64,000 bases of DNA from Bradyrhizobium sp. KBS0727 (GCF_005937885.2 NZ_CP042176.1:4521501-4585500), one strand, 5' to 3'. Positions 24,263 through 33,290 are shown, counted from the first letter of the stretch. The notes: generated from the sequence alone by a model not told the origin. A program made the numbers and translations.

Positions 24263-24789
24263 CCGACCTTCTTCAGGCCTTTTTTGAACCGCGGGCCATT
24301 GAGGGCGTAGAATTTCGCTGCACTTCCCATCGCGGTTACCTGCTCGGGCGTCAGCGTGCGAATGACGCGCGCGGGCGAACCGATGATCAGCGAATGTTCG
24401 GGAAATTCCTTGCCCTCGGTGATGACCGATCCTGCACCGACGATGCTGCCGCGGCCGATCCTGGCGCCGTTCATCACGATCGAGCCCATCCCGACCAGCG
24501 CGCCGTCTTCCAGAGTACAGCCGTGCAGGATGACGTTGTGGCCGACGGTGCAGTTCTTGCCGATCGTGAGCGGAAAGCCGCGGTCGGTATGGCAGGTCGA
24601 ATTGTCCTGCACATTGGAGCCTTCGCCGATCTCGATCCACTCATTGTCGCCGCGCAACACTGCGCCGAACCAGACGCTGGCCTGCTCGAGAAGCCGCACC
24701 TTGCCGATGACGTCGGCGGTGTCCGCGATGAAATAGTTGCCGCTTGCCGGAAGGTCCGGGCCCTGGCCGTCGAGTTCGTAGATCGCCAT
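24259..24789 (-). CDS. Gamma-carbonic anhydrase family protein
   Basis: A 176-residue left-handed beta-helix protein of the gamma-class carbonic anhydrase/acyltransferase-like family. Hexapeptide repeats run from VRLLEQASVWFGAVLRGD to MGSIVMNGARIGRGSIVGAGSVI. The three zinc-ligand histidines are present: one in DNSTCHTDRGFPL and two in VGHNVILHGCTL. It is cytoplasmic and acts as a trimer in known members, although many family members show no measurable anhydrase activity. The ribosome binding site GGAGA lies inside a terminator-like hairpin just upstream (see the regulatory entry); an ATG seven codons earlier falls inside that hairpin. Confidence 0.9.
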   Translation of the reverse strand: MAIYELDGQGPDLPASGNYFIADTADVIGKVRLLEQASVWFGAVLRGDNEWIEIGEGSNVQDNSTCHTDRGFPLTIGKNCTVGHNVILHGCTLEDGALVGMGSIVMNGARIGRGSIVGAGSVITEGKEFPEHSLIIGSPARVIRTLTPEQVTAMGSAAKFYALNGPRFKKGLKKVG

Positions 24790-24819
24790 AACAAAAAGGT
24801 CTCCGTTCACGGAGACCTT
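24790..24819 (-). promoter_or_regulatory. Terminator-like hairpin enclosing the carbonic anhydrase ribosome binding site
   Basis: AAGGTCTCCG (24796-24805) is perfectly complementary to CGGAGACCTT (24810-24819) around a 4-base loop. On the minus strand the hairpin is followed by a T-run (TTTTTGTT) and then the ATG at 24789. It therefore works as an intrinsic terminator for the upstream membrane gene while its 3' arm contains the GGAGA Shine-Dalgarno, an arrangement expected to block translation of read-through transcripts. Confidence 0.75.
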
Positions 24820-24863
24820 GGCATAGCCGCTGTCGCGGGATCAAGCGAGCCAGATCCCTGGCC

Positions 24864-25193
24864 TCAGACGAGCAGCCCTGCGACGCGCAGCGTCATCAGG
24901 AAGAACGTGCCGGACATCAGGCTCCAGAAGCCCGCGAGCACGGTGGCCATCATCACGAACTCGAAGCGCCGGCGCTCGATCTTGGCGCCGCGCAGCGTGT
25001 TGCGCATGATGATGAAGGGTGCGGCAAACACCAGGAACGGAACCGCGGCGAAGGTCTTCGGCGCCACGCCCTCGCCGAGCAATGCGAAACCCGCCGGCCG
25101 CTCCGCCATCGCCTGATAGCCGCTGGCCAATGCGCCTGCGAGCGCAAAGCCGATGCAGAGAGAGAACAGGGAATTCAACGCATCGGGCGACAT
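24864..25193 (-). CDS. Conserved small polytopic membrane protein
   Basis: A 109-residue protein with about three membrane segments (roughly 5-28, 40-60 and 82-106): LFSLCIGFALAGALASGYQA, KTFAAVPFLVFAAPFIIM, and MMATVLAGFWSLMSGTFFLMT. A conserved-looking basic loop IMRNTLRGAKIERRRFEFV sits between the last two. I place the start at 25193 behind GGAAG rather than 14 codons earlier. Function unknown. It lies upstream of the carbonic anhydrase gene on the same strand, separated by the hairpin at 24796-24819. Confidence 0.75.
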   Translation of the reverse strand: MSPDALNSLFSLCIGFALAGALASGYQAMAERPAGFALLGEGVAPKTFAAVPFLVFAAPFIIMRNTLRGAKIERRRFEFVMMATVLAGFWSLMSGTFFLMTLRVAGLLV

Positions 25194-25424
25194 GGACACT
25201 TCCGCTACTCGACAGGACCGCGCTTGCTTTCGCAAAATCGGCGGGCCGCCGCCACCTCATCCTTAAGGAAGGGTTAACAGCCGCCGGTGCAACATCGATG
25301 GCGCATGGCTCGGGTCGCCACGACTCCGGCGAAATCATGCGGAAATGTCCGGACGCATGGCATATTCGCCAGGTGATTCGAACCCAACCCTTGCCCAACC
25401 CCTGCCCCATTCATTGCCCCGTTC

Positions 25425-26141
25425 ATGACCCTGCTTTCGACCGCCCAGCACATTGCCCGCGACACGCGCAAGGACCCGCGCGGCCACATGGTCCTGATCG
25501 TGATTGCGGCAACGCTCAGCGTGGGCGCCATCGCACTGGTCGCTTATTTGCTATGGCCGACCTGGGGCGCCGGTCCCGCGACCGGTCCGGAGCGATTGCC
25601 GGTCAGCGTCGGCACCACCCTGTTCAACGTGCCGACGTCGGCGGTCCGCCGGAAAATCCAGCGCCACTCCGGTCCGCAGGAGCGCGTCGATCTCAGCTTC
25701 GTGTTCCCGTCGCTCGAGGCCCCCGAGGCGCCCAGGCACGTCAGCGCCGATATGATCGAGGAAGGCACGCCGCAGCCGATCGACCGGATCTTCGTGTCGA
25801 TCGCCGCCCACCACGACACGCTGGCCCCCGATACCCGCGTCCGCACCATCTATCCGCGCTACCTCGACCAGGTCTCAACGCCGATCGACGACGGGTTGAC
25901 GATGCGCGCGTTCCGCGACGGCTCGCCCTACGCCAATGAGGATCTGTTCTCGTCCGGTGCGCCTGCCCTCAATGCCCGCTGCACGCGCGATGGCATGACG
26001 CCTGGCATGTGCCTGAGCGAGCGCCGCGTCGACGGCGCCGACCTGACGTTCCGCTTTCCGAGAAGCTGGCTTGCGCGATGGCGCGACGTGGCGAACGCGA
26101 TGGAGCGTTTGACCGTGCAGATGCACGGTCAGAAGGGGTAG
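25425..26141 (+). CDS. Membrane-anchored hypothetical protein
   Basis: A 238-residue protein with one N-terminal membrane segment (about 22-44, MVLIVIAATLSVGAIALVAYLLW) and a large extracytoplasmic part. That part includes LPVSVGTTLFNVPTSAVRRKIQ, RVDLSFVFPSLE, and a pair of cysteines (ARCTRDGMTPGMCLSERR, about 190-203) likely to form a disulfide. The sequence is full length and well composed, but I recognise no family. It stands alone, divergent from the small polytopic membrane gene. Confidence 0.75.
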   Translation: MTLLSTAQHIARDTRKDPRGHMVLIVIAATLSVGAIALVAYLLWPTWGAGPATGPERLPVSVGTTLFNVPTSAVRRKIQRHSGPQERVDLSFVFPSLEAPEAPRHVSADMIEEGTPQPIDRIFVSIAAHHDTLAPDTRVRTIYPRYLDQVSTPIDDGLTMRAFRDGSPYANEDLFSSGAPALNARCTRDGMTPGMCLSERRVDGADLTFRFPRSWLARWRDVANAMERLTVQMHGQKG

Positions 26142-26157
26142 CGGCGCACCCCGCGCC

Positions 26158-26376
26158 TCAGCCGAGATCGGCCAGGTCTTCCTCGAGAATCGCCATCTGG
26201 AACTGGAACGAGCGATCGTCGTCCTCGTCATCGACGAACAGCACGCCGATGAACTCCTCACCGATATAGACCTCGGCGGAATCGTCCTTTTTCGGCCGCG
26301 GCACGACGCGGATCTTCGGATTGCCGAACACACGCTTGAGATAGGCGTCGAGCTTCCTGACTTCCTGAACGTCCAC
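26158..26376 (-). CDS. DUF3126 family protein
   Basis: A 72-residue protein, GTG start behind GGAGACGACCC. The sequence VQEVRKLDAYLKRVFGNPKIRVVPRP, then DSAEVYIGEEFIGVLFVDDEDDDRSFQFQMAILEEDL, fits DUF3126, a small alphaproteobacterial family of unknown function. It lies downstream of cysE on the same strand, an arrangement I recall as common in Rhizobiales, which hints at a link with cysteine synthesis but proves nothing. Confidence 0.88.
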   Translation of the reverse strand: MDVQEVRKLDAYLKRVFGNPKIRVVPRPKKDDSAEVYIGEEFIGVLFVDDEDDDRSFQFQMAILEEDLADLG

Positions 26377-26484
26377 GGGTCGTCTCCAATCGGATTCTGA
26401 GGTTTTCCGGGAGGTTTTTAGGACGAGACGACGCAGACCGCTAGCCGTATCTTCACAAAGATCGCGGCCAGAAAGCCTTATGAA

Positions 26485-27312
26485 TCAAAGCCCGGTGGCG
26501 TTGATCATCTGATCCATCGTGCGTGACGGCTCGGCGCAGCCGGCCTCGCCCACGATCTTGGCGGGAACGCCGGCCACCGTGACGTTGTGCGGCACGGGCT
26601 TGACCACCACCGAACCGGCGGCGATGCGCGCGCAATGGCCGATCTCGATATTGCCGAGAATCTTCGCGCCCGCCCCGATCATCACGCCATGGCGAATCTT
26701 GGGGTGACGATCCTCGTTCTCCTTGCCGGTGCCGCCGAGCGTGACGCCGTGCAGGATCGAAACGTCGTCTTCGATCACGGCGGTCTCGCCGCAGACGAAG
26801 CCGGTGGCGTGATCGAGGAAAATGCCGCGGCCGATTCTGGCGGCCGGATTGATGTCGGTCTGGAACACCGCCGACGAGCGGCTCTGCAGATAATAGGCGA
26901 AATCCTTGCGGCCCTTTTGATAGAGCCAGTGCGCCAGACGATGGGTCTGCAGGGCGTGGAAACCCTTGAAGTAGAGCAACGGATCGATGAAGCGCGATGT
27001 CGCCGGATCGCGGTCAAACACCGCGACCAGATCCGCGCGGAAGGCGTTGCCGAGATCGGGCTCGTCACGCAGCGCCTCGTCATAGGTCCCGCGGATCAGG
27101 TCACCCGACAGCGACGAATGATCGAGCCGCTCGGCCAGGCGATGGATCACCGCGTCTTCCAGACGCTCGTGATGCAGCACGGTCGAATAAATAAACGAAG
27201 CAAGCTCCGGCTCGCGGCGAACGATATCTTCCGCCTCGCCCCGTACCCGATCCCAGATCGGATCTAGCGCGGCCAGCTTCGAACCCTGCGGATTGACCTG
27301 ATGCATTGCCAT
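26485..27312 (-). CDS. cysE: Serine O-acetyltransferase
   Basis: A 275-residue CysE, the same length class as the E. coli enzyme (273), which makes O-acetylserine from serine and acetyl-CoA for cysteine synthesis in the cytoplasm. The N-terminal helical domain (about 1-150) includes the FHALQTHRLAHWLY segment. The C-terminal hexapeptide beta-helix contains GRGIFLDHATGFVCGETAVI, SILHGVTLGGTGKE, and RHPKIRHGVMIGAGAKILGNIEIG. The catalytic His/Asp pairs known from the family fall in these blocks. The C-terminal tail (TMDQMINATGL) is intact, as needed for binding cysteine synthase. GAGAG precedes the ATG. Confidence 0.96.
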   Translation of the reverse strand: MAMHQVNPQGSKLAALDPIWDRVRGEAEDIVRREPELASFIYSTVLHHERLEDAVIHRLAERLDHSSLSGDLIRGTYDEALRDEPDLGNAFRADLVAVFDRDPATSRFIDPLLYFKGFHALQTHRLAHWLYQKGRKDFAYYLQSRSSAVFQTDINPAARIGRGIFLDHATGFVCGETAVIEDDVSILHGVTLGGTGKENEDRHPKIRHGVMIGAGAKILGNIEIGHCARIAAGSVVVKPVPHNVTVAGVPAKIVGEAGCAEPSRTMDQMINATGL

Positions 27313-27542
27313 TTGGGTTTCTCTCGGCGTCTCTCGCGGGCTTATCGCGCAAATTCGCTTGTTGATCGGAATATTATAGCACGGCTGGCGGACTTCTGTC
27401 CCGGGGAGGCTTCGACAGAGTGAACCCCGCCGAACGCCCGGAATCGGTCCCGGGGTTAGTTCAAGGTGGTTGGCAATTTCCGGAAATCAAGCCGGGCAGC
27501 GTCCGACTATTGGTGAATTTCGAGCTCTCCGGTATTCCCGGC

Positions 27543-28931
27543 ATGCTGACCGAAACTGGGGGACGTGACATCAACACGCAGATTTTACGCGCGCGGATCG
27601 CCTATTCGCCGGCGGTCTGGATTGCGGCCGCCGCCATCCCCCTGATGTTGCTCGCCCCCGCCCTGTGGAACGGTTATCCGTTGCTGCAGTGGGACACCGG
27701 TGGCTACCTGGCACGGTGGTACGAAGGCTACCTGGTGCCCAGCCGTTCGACAGCGTTCGGCCTCTATCTGCATTTCGGCGAGGATTCCGGCTTCTGGATC
27801 AACATCGCGATCCAGGCGCTGGCCACGCTGTGGATCCTGCAACTGACGCTGCGCGTGCTCGGCATGGCCCAGCCATTGCGGCTTCTGGCGATAAGCCTGG
27901 CGCTGGTCCTGACCACCGCATTGCCCTGGCTTGCCAGCATGCTCTTGACCGATATTTTCGCAGGGCTGTCGGTGCTGTCGCTCTTCATCCTGACCGTGCA
28001 TGGCGAGCGGACCTCGACGCCGGAGAAATGCCTGTTGTTCGGCCTGACGGCTTTTGCCGCCGCGACCCACAGCGCCACGCTCGCGGTGCTGCTTGGATTA
28101 TGCGCCGTGGGGTGGATCGCGCGGCCATTCTTGCGCGGGCGGATTTCCGTTGCCGGACTGACGCAGGGCAGCTTCACCGTCGTCGCAGGTGCTGCGTTGT
28201 TGCTGTCGACGAATTTCGCGTTGTCGGGACAGTTGGCCTGGACGCCCGGCGGCTATGGCGTGGCGTTCGGACGGATGATGCAGGACGGCATCGTCGCGCG
28301 CTACCTCGACGACCATTGCCCGCAGCAGAAACTGAAGCTCTGCCCCTATCGCGACCGGTTGCCGGCCACCGCCGACCAGTTCCTGTGGGGCAACAGCATG
28401 TTCAACACGCTCGGCCGCTTTCAGGGACTGAACGACGAGATGGGCTTCATCGTGCTGCATTCGCTCGCCGAATACCCGGTCTGGCAGGCCGGGGCCGCGC
28501 TTGCCGGCACCGCACAGCAACTGGGCTATGTCGCCACCGGTGAAGGCAACAATGTCTGGCTCGGCCACACCTACGGCATTTTCGCGCACTTTCTTCCAGG
28601 TCAACTGGAGGCAATGCGCGCGGCGCGCCAGCAGCGCGGGCATCTCGACTTCACCGCGATCAACTATATCCACGTGCCCACCGCACTGGCTTCGATGCTG
28701 CTTGCGGCGATCCTGTTCGGCCACGGGCTGCGGCGGCGGCCGTTCGACGATCTCACGCTGCTCGCCGGCACGGTCTCGCTCGCGCTGCTCGGCAACGCCG
28801 TCATTTGCGCCGTGATCTCCGGCCCGCACGACCGCTATGGCGCGCGGATGGCGTGGCTCGCGACACTGGTGGTGCTGGTCGCCGCGTTCCGGCAGTTCGC
28901 CGGCAGGGACGAACCGTCATTGCCGGCGTGA
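27543..28931 (+). CDS. Polytopic membrane protein, glycosyltransferase-like fold possible
   Basis: A 462-residue protein (503 if the upstream GTG at 27420 is used) with about ten membrane segments. It starts with WIAAAAIPLMLLAPALWNGY, then a periplasmic loop LLQWDTGGYLARWYEGYLVPSRS. Loops of this sort, with an acidic residue after the first membrane helix, occur in PMT/ArnT-type (GT39-like) transferases, but the match is loose. A cysteine-bearing loop (DDHCPQQKLKLCPYRDRLP) lies mid-protein. The start is uncertain because no candidate has a good ribosome binding site. Its 3' end overlaps the convergent hydrolase gene by 15 bases. Confidence 0.75.
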   Translation: MLTETGGRDINTQILRARIAYSPAVWIAAAAIPLMLLAPALWNGYPLLQWDTGGYLARWYEGYLVPSRSTAFGLYLHFGEDSGFWINIAIQALATLWILQLTLRVLGMAQPLRLLAISLALVLTTALPWLASMLLTDIFAGLSVLSLFILTVHGERTSTPEKCLLFGLTAFAAATHSATLAVLLGLCAVGWIARPFLRGRISVAGLTQGSFTVVAGAALLLSTNFALSGQLAWTPGGYGVAFGRMMQDGIVARYLDDHCPQQKLKLCPYRDRLPATADQFLWGNSMFNTLGRFQGLNDEMGFIVLHSLAEYPVWQAGAALAGTAQQLGYVATGEGNNVWLGHTYGIFAHFLPGQLEAMRAARQQRGHLDFTAINYIHVPTALASMLLAAILFGHGLRRRPFDDLTLLAGTVSLALLGNAVICAVISGPHDRYGARMAWLATLVVLVAAFRQFAGRDEPSLPA

Positions 28932-29675
28932 CAGGAAGTCCGTGACGCCCGATTTGTAGACCTTGTCGCCGACCGCGCGCATATGATCGCGCTGGGGAAT
29001 GTCGAGCACTTGCGAGCCCGGGATGATGTCGCCGAGCGCGTGCGCCGAGCCCGCGATCTCGTCCGCCGTGCCGACCGCGATCAACACCGGCACGCCGGTG
29101 ATCCCGGCGGCTTCCTCGCGCGTCATCAATCGCCGCGAGCCGCGCAGGCAGGCGGCGAGCGCGCGGCGGTCGGAACGGGTCTGGTCGGCGAAGGCGCGGA
29201 ATGTGCGCCCGACCGGATCGGTGACGTCCTCCAGCGACGGCGCTTCCAGTGCTGCCGCCACGTTCTCGCCGGGGCCACCGCCCTCGATCAGCCCGATGCC
29301 GATGCCGCCGAGGATCGCCGAGCGCAGCCGCTGCGGCGTCTTCCGCGCCAGCACCGCCGTCATCCGCGAGCCCAGCGAATAGCCCATGATATCGGCGCGC
29401 GCGATGGCAAGATGATCCATCAGCGCGATGACGTCATCCGCCATGACTGATATCTCGTACTGCGCAGCGTCGTAGAGTTTTGTCGAATCGCCATGGCCGC
29501 GATTATCGAGCGCGATGACGCGGCGGCCGTCCTTCTTCAGGTCGGAGACCCAGGTCGGATAGACCCAGTTCACGTTCTTGCTCGAGGCAAAGCCGTGCAC
29601 GAGGATAATCGGATCGCCCTCGCCTTCGTCGAGATAGGCAATTTCAACAGCGCCGTTGTGAAAGCTCGGCATCAT
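28917..29675 (-). CDS. Alpha/beta fold hydrolase
   Basis: A 252-residue alpha/beta hydrolase. The oxyanion region is ILVHGFASSKNVNW, the nucleophile Ser is in MGYSLGSRM (about residue 98), the acid is in AVGTADEIAG and the His in QRDHMRAVGDKVY. It is cytoplasmic and may be an esterase or carbon-carbon hydrolase; the substrate is unknown. The double ATG start (MMPSF) leaves a one-codon doubt. It is convergent with, and overlaps by 15 bases, the polytopic membrane protein gene. Confidence 0.9.
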   Translation of the reverse strand: MMPSFHNGAVEIAYLDEGEGDPIILVHGFASSKNVNWVYPTWVSDLKKDGRRVIALDNRGHGDSTKLYDAAQYEISVMADDVIALMDHLAIARADIMGYSLGSRMTAVLARKTPQRLRSAILGGIGIGLIEGGGPGENVAAALEAPSLEDVTDPVGRTFRAFADQTRSDRRALAACLRGSRRLMTREEAAGITGVPVLIAVGTADEIAGSAHALGDIIPGSQVLDIPQRDHMRAVGDKVYKSGVTDFLSRRQ

Positions 29676-29725
29676 TCATTCCGTTTTTGGGGATCAGAAT
29701 TGGCGATTTCTGGATAACCACAAGT

Positions 29726-30874
29726 CTAGCCGTGCGCCGGCGCACCCGCCAGAGCCGGGCCTTGCGGCAAGCGCGCGGCCGCGCGTTGCTTGCTGAGGCG
29801 GCGCGCTTTTTTTCGTCGCAACCACGACTCGGTCGCGCGCTCGGTGGTCGCCTTGATCGACGACAGGAAGCCGAACAGCGCCAGCAGCGCGCCGAATACC
29901 CACGTCGACAGATCGAACGCGCCGGCGGCCAGCAGCAGCGCACCGCGGCCGAGAATTTTCAGGAGCGCGCGAGTTTGCCCGCCCTTGGATTCCGCCAGCC
30001 GCGCGGCGCGGGCGACATCCTTCGGGCCTTCGGCGATGCGCAGCGTATCGAGCGCGCCGCGGCTGCCGGCCTTTTCGCCGACGCGGCCGACGTCTTTGGC
30101 GAGCCGCACCAGCGCGCCGGCCTTCTCGGCGCGGAACGCTGCTCTTATCGCGCTGACGGTCTCGCCTGGCCGCAGCACGGAACCCGTGGCCACCGCCTGC
30201 TGCAGGACAGGCGTATCGACGACTTCGCGCGCCGAGCGGCCGGCCCATTCCGTCAGCCCCTCGCCGAGCCGCCCGACCTTGCGGGCGTCCTTGACCATGG
30301 TGAGCCCGGCGCGTACCGGCGCGGCACCTCCGACCGAGACATAGGTTGCGGCGGTCACCGCGAGGCCCGCGGCTGCAAGGCCGAGCACCAGCCGGTCGGT
30401 CTCCTCGCCCATCGCCAGATGCTTGCCTTCGCGGACGATGTCCCTGATATCGCCGAACACGAAGAGATCGCCGGCCACTGTGCCCGACAGGCTGGCGATA
30501 TCGTCGGCATTTCCGGTTACCAGCCCGGTGGCGAAGCGTTTGGCGAAATGCGATCCGGAATTGGTTTCCGTGACGGCATCGCTGACGCGCTTCGACAGCT
30601 CGTCGCTGACGGCGATGTTCCGCGCGCCCGCCAGTTCGACGAAGCTTGCCGCCAGATCGGCGTCGCCTTGCGTCAGCGCCGCCTCGATGTTGTCGGCGAC
30701 CAGCACGGGGTTATTCCGCATAGCAGAATTGACCTGGAGATCGGCCAGCGCAGCCGGGTCGTCCTGCGCGGCGAGAATCGCAAAGGCGTCGCGGGCATGC
30801 GGCATTAGCTGTGCAAGCGCCGCCATGCACACCGCCATACCTGCCAGAGCCAGACCGATCCGCGACCGTCTCAT
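29726..30874 (-). CDS. Hypothetical protein with terminal membrane segments
   Basis: A 382-residue protein from the ATG at 30874. The first 25 residues (GLALAGMAVCMAALAQLM) form a membrane segment or signal. The middle is helical with many Ala/Gly and charged residues (ARKVGRLGEGLTEWAGRSAREVVD, then repeated-looking KDVGRVGEKAG and KDVARAARLAESKGG). Another membrane stretch (LLLAAGAFDLSTWVFGALLALFGFL) lies near the end, before a very basic tail. The frame is open for 57 more codons upstream, but those look unlike a protein N-terminus. I do not recognise the family. Confidence 0.7.
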   Translation of the reverse strand: MRRSRIGLALAGMAVCMAALAQLMPHARDAFAILAAQDDPAALADLQVNSAMRNNPVLVADNIEAALTQGDADLAASFVELAGARNIAVSDELSKRVSDAVTETNSGSHFAKRFATGLVTGNADDIASLSGTVAGDLFVFGDIRDIVREGKHLAMGEETDRLVLGLAAAGLAVTAATYVSVGGAAPVRAGLTMVKDARKVGRLGEGLTEWAGRSAREVVDTPVLQQAVATGSVLRPGETVSAIRAAFRAEKAGALVRLAKDVGRVGEKAGSRGALDTLRIAEGPKDVARAARLAESKGGQTRALLKILGRGALLLAAGAFDLSTWVFGALLALFGFLSSIKATTERATESWLRRKKARRLSKQRAAARLPQGPALAGAPAHG

Positions 30875-31155
30875 CCCGAAAAGCCCAATGTTTTCGCTTC
30901 CCTCAAAATGGTATGCCGCTTTTACGACACAACGGCCCCGACGAAAGAAGGGCTTCTCTGGGACGACAAGATTGTGTCGAATTTGCATGAGAAAATGAGC
31001 CGTCGAGACCTTCTGGAATCGGGGCTCCAAGAAATCCGTCTTCAAGAACTCTGGCTCTAGGAATCATCTGCACCCGCCATTATGGTGCGCGGCGTTTCGT
31101 GCCGCCGCGTCGTGTCGATTGTGTCCGTCCGTGGTTGCTATTCAAGGTGAAGCTG

Positions 31156-31401
31156 ATGTCCGATCATGTCGTCCCGCACTTTCACAACGACGCCGGCGTC
31201 TCGGTGATCGAGATCGGCTCGCAGGAATTCATGTGCGTCGGCGCCAACCCGCCGTTCGACCATCCGCATGTGTTTCTCGATCTCGGCAACGACAATGAGA
31301 TCATCTGCCCGTATTGCTCGACGCTGTACCGCTTTGCCACCGACCTCGGCGCGGGCGAGGCGCGTCCTCCCGAGTGCGTCCTGAAGGACAAGGTCGCCTG
31401 A
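31156..31401 (+). CDS. Zinc-finger (CHCC) protein, NDUFS6-like
   Basis: An 81-residue protein with the CHCC zinc-finger found in NDUFS6, the zinc-binding accessory subunit of complex I, and in small alphaproteobacterial homologues. The ligands are visible as Cys27 (EFMCVG), a His in DHPHVF (36-38), and Cys51/Cys54 (CPYCSTLYRF). I place the start at 31156 (AAGGTGAAGCTG upstream), 19 codons into the longest frame. It is 20 bases upstream of the FAD monooxygenase gene on the same strand, probably one transcript. Confidence 0.88.
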   Translation: MSDHVVPHFHNDAGVSVIEIGSQEFMCVGANPPFDHPHVFLDLGNDNEIICPYCSTLYRFATDLGAGEARPPECVLKDKVA

Positions 31402-31420
31402 TTTCCAAGGGGCTTTGCGA

Positions 31421-32620
31421 GTGGCAGCGACCCGCACCATCGTCGTCGCGGGTGCCGGGATCGGGGGACTGACCGCGGCGCTGGCGCTCGCCGCCAAGGG
31501 CTTTCGCGTTGTCGTGATGGAGAAGGCCGAGCGGCTGGAAGAAGCCGGCGCCGGCCTGCAGGTTTCGCCCAACGCCAGCCGCATCCTGGTCGACCTCGGC
31601 CTGCAGCCGCGGCTCGCAGGCCGCGCCGTGATCCCAGGTTCCATCAACGTCATGAGCGCGCGGGCCGGCGGCGAAATCGCCCGCCTGCCGCTCGGCGAAG
31701 CCGCCTCGTTTCGCGCCGGCGCGCCTTATTGGGTGATCCACCGCGCCGATTTGCAGGCCGCACTCCAGGCCGCGGTCAACGACCACCCCGACATCGATTT
31801 GCGGCTCGGCTGCCAGTTCGACGACGTGACCTCGCATGCCAAGGGGCTGACGGTGGTGCAGCGCCGCGGCAATGCCCGGCAGCAGGAACTGGCGGTGGCG
31901 CTGATCGGGGCCGACGGCATCTGGTCGGCGGTGCGGCACCATCTGTTCCCGGACGTGCAGCCGCAATTCGCCGGGCTGATCGCCTGGCGCGGCACGCTCG
32001 ATGCGACGGCGCTGCCGCGCGAATATACCTCGGCGCGGGTGCAGCTCTGGATGGGATCGAATGCGCATCTCGTCGCCTACCCGATCTCCGGCGGGCGTCA
32101 GATCAATGTCGTCGCGGTGGTGCCGGGCACCTGGAACCGGCCGGGCTGGAGCGCACCCGGCGAGGTCAACGAAATCAAGTCGGCGTTCGCGTCGCGCTGG
32201 CCTCCGACCGCGCGGATGCTGGTCAATGCGGTCGACGAATGGCGGCGATGGGCGCTGTTCACGGTGCCGGATTTCGGCGAATGGAGCGCGGGCGCGATCG
32301 CGCTGCTCGGCGACGCCGCGCACGCGATGCTGCCGTTTGCCGCCCAAGGCGCCGGCATGGCGATCGAGGATGCCGCGGTGCTGGCCAAGGTTCTCGGCGA
32401 CAGCACCGGCGACAACATCGCCGGCATCCCCGCTGCCCTGAAGCGCTACGGCAAGTCGCGGCGCGCCCGCGTGCTGCGGGTCGCTCGCGCCGCGCGGCAA
32501 CAGGGGCGCATCTATCATCTCGCCGGACCGCTGGCGCTGGCCCGCGACATCGCCATCAAGACCATGGGCCCGCAACGCATGCTGGCGCGCCAGGACTGGA
32601 TCTACGACTGGCGGGTGTGA
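31421..32620 (+). CDS. FAD-dependent monooxygenase (salicylate hydroxylase-like)
   Basis: A 399-residue class A flavoprotein monooxygenase. The FAD dinucleotide-binding motif GAGIGGLTAALAL is near the N-terminus. The DG motif is GADGIWSAVR (about 165) and the second FAD motif is GDAAHAMLPFAAQGAGMAIEDA (about 298-319). Members hydroxylate aromatic or isoprenoid rings using NAD(P)H and O2; the substrate is not known here. I use the GTG at 31421, eight bases after AAGGGG; a TTG two codons earlier is possible. It is likely cotranscribed with the CHCC zinc-finger gene. Confidence 0.9.
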   Translation: MAATRTIVVAGAGIGGLTAALALAAKGFRVVVMEKAERLEEAGAGLQVSPNASRILVDLGLQPRLAGRAVIPGSINVMSARAGGEIARLPLGEAASFRAGAPYWVIHRADLQAALQAAVNDHPDIDLRLGCQFDDVTSHAKGLTVVQRRGNARQQELAVALIGADGIWSAVRHHLFPDVQPQFAGLIAWRGTLDATALPREYTSARVQLWMGSNAHLVAYPISGGRQINVVAVVPGTWNRPGWSAPGEVNEIKSAFASRWPPTARMLVNAVDEWRRWALFTVPDFGEWSAGAIALLGDAAHAMLPFAAQGAGMAIEDAAVLAKVLGDSTGDNIAGIPAALKRYGKSRRARVLRVARAARQQGRIYHLAGPLALARDIAIKTMGPQRMLARQDWIYDWRV

Positions 32621-32638
32621 GAGGCGCATATTGTCCAT

Positions 32639-32748
32639 GTAGCCCGGATGAGCCAACGGGTCGCGCGAATGCGCGCCCGATGACAGGCTCCGCGAATTCC
32701 GGGGCGGTGTAAGAGTGGTCCCGGATGCGCTGCGCTCATCCGGGCTAC
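32639..32748. repeat. Inverted repeat flanking about 80 bp
   Basis: GTAGCCCGGATGAGC (32639-32653) is perfectly inverted at 32734-32748 (GCTCATCCGGGCTAC). The layout (15-bp arms, about 80 bp inside) parallels the unrelated element at 11830-11913. Confidence 0.8.
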
Positions 32749-32830
32749 GAAGCTGAACATGACTTCACGTTCTCGCGGCATGATCTGCCCGGAGTTTTGC
32801 AAGAAAACCTTGCTCCTCTGAAATCAGAGG

Positions 32831-32942
32831 GCGCAGGGAAGACCGGATGCGCGCTGCACCCGCGGTCTCATGTGCGATGCGTAGTAAAAATGCTGCACAC
32901 GAGCATACAGGTTCAGCGGAGAACACCCGGCCTTCCCTGCGC
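32831..32942. repeat. 112-bp dispersed palindromic element, copy 2
   Basis: It has the same ends as copy 1 (GCGCAGGGAAGACCGG at 32831-32846; CCGGCCTTCCCTGCGC at 32927-32942) and the inner inverted pair CTCATGTGC/GCACACGAG, with exactly the same total length. Copy 1 lies in the OLD island at 9464-9575. Confidence 0.75.
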
Positions 32943-33290
32943 AATGGCTTTACGGCTTATACGATTTCGTCCTGGTGACCGGCTTTCTTGCCACCATCAT
33001 CGACGTCGGCTTTCGCTTCCGCCAACTTGACGCCAGCACCGGGGCGTCGGACCCAAACGATTTCGCCGTACGCTCTTGCCGCGCTCGTCAGTCGCAGCCT
33101 TCGCGTCCACCGCTCCCTGCCCCTCGTTTGCGACGATGGCCGACGCCCCTTGGTGGGACAGGATGGCGGGAGTTGAACGACTGATTTGCCCGACGGCGCC
33201 AGCGGAATATTTTTGTGCCAAGGGCTGGACCAACATCTGGTGTGATTTGCCCGTCGGGTAAGCGCGGAAGTTGTGTCTGTCCGCACGCCC

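Noticed and set aside
32725..33286. Small frames in the repeat-rich interval
   Set aside because: They lie in dispersed repeats (112-bp element and its tail) and contain no domain.
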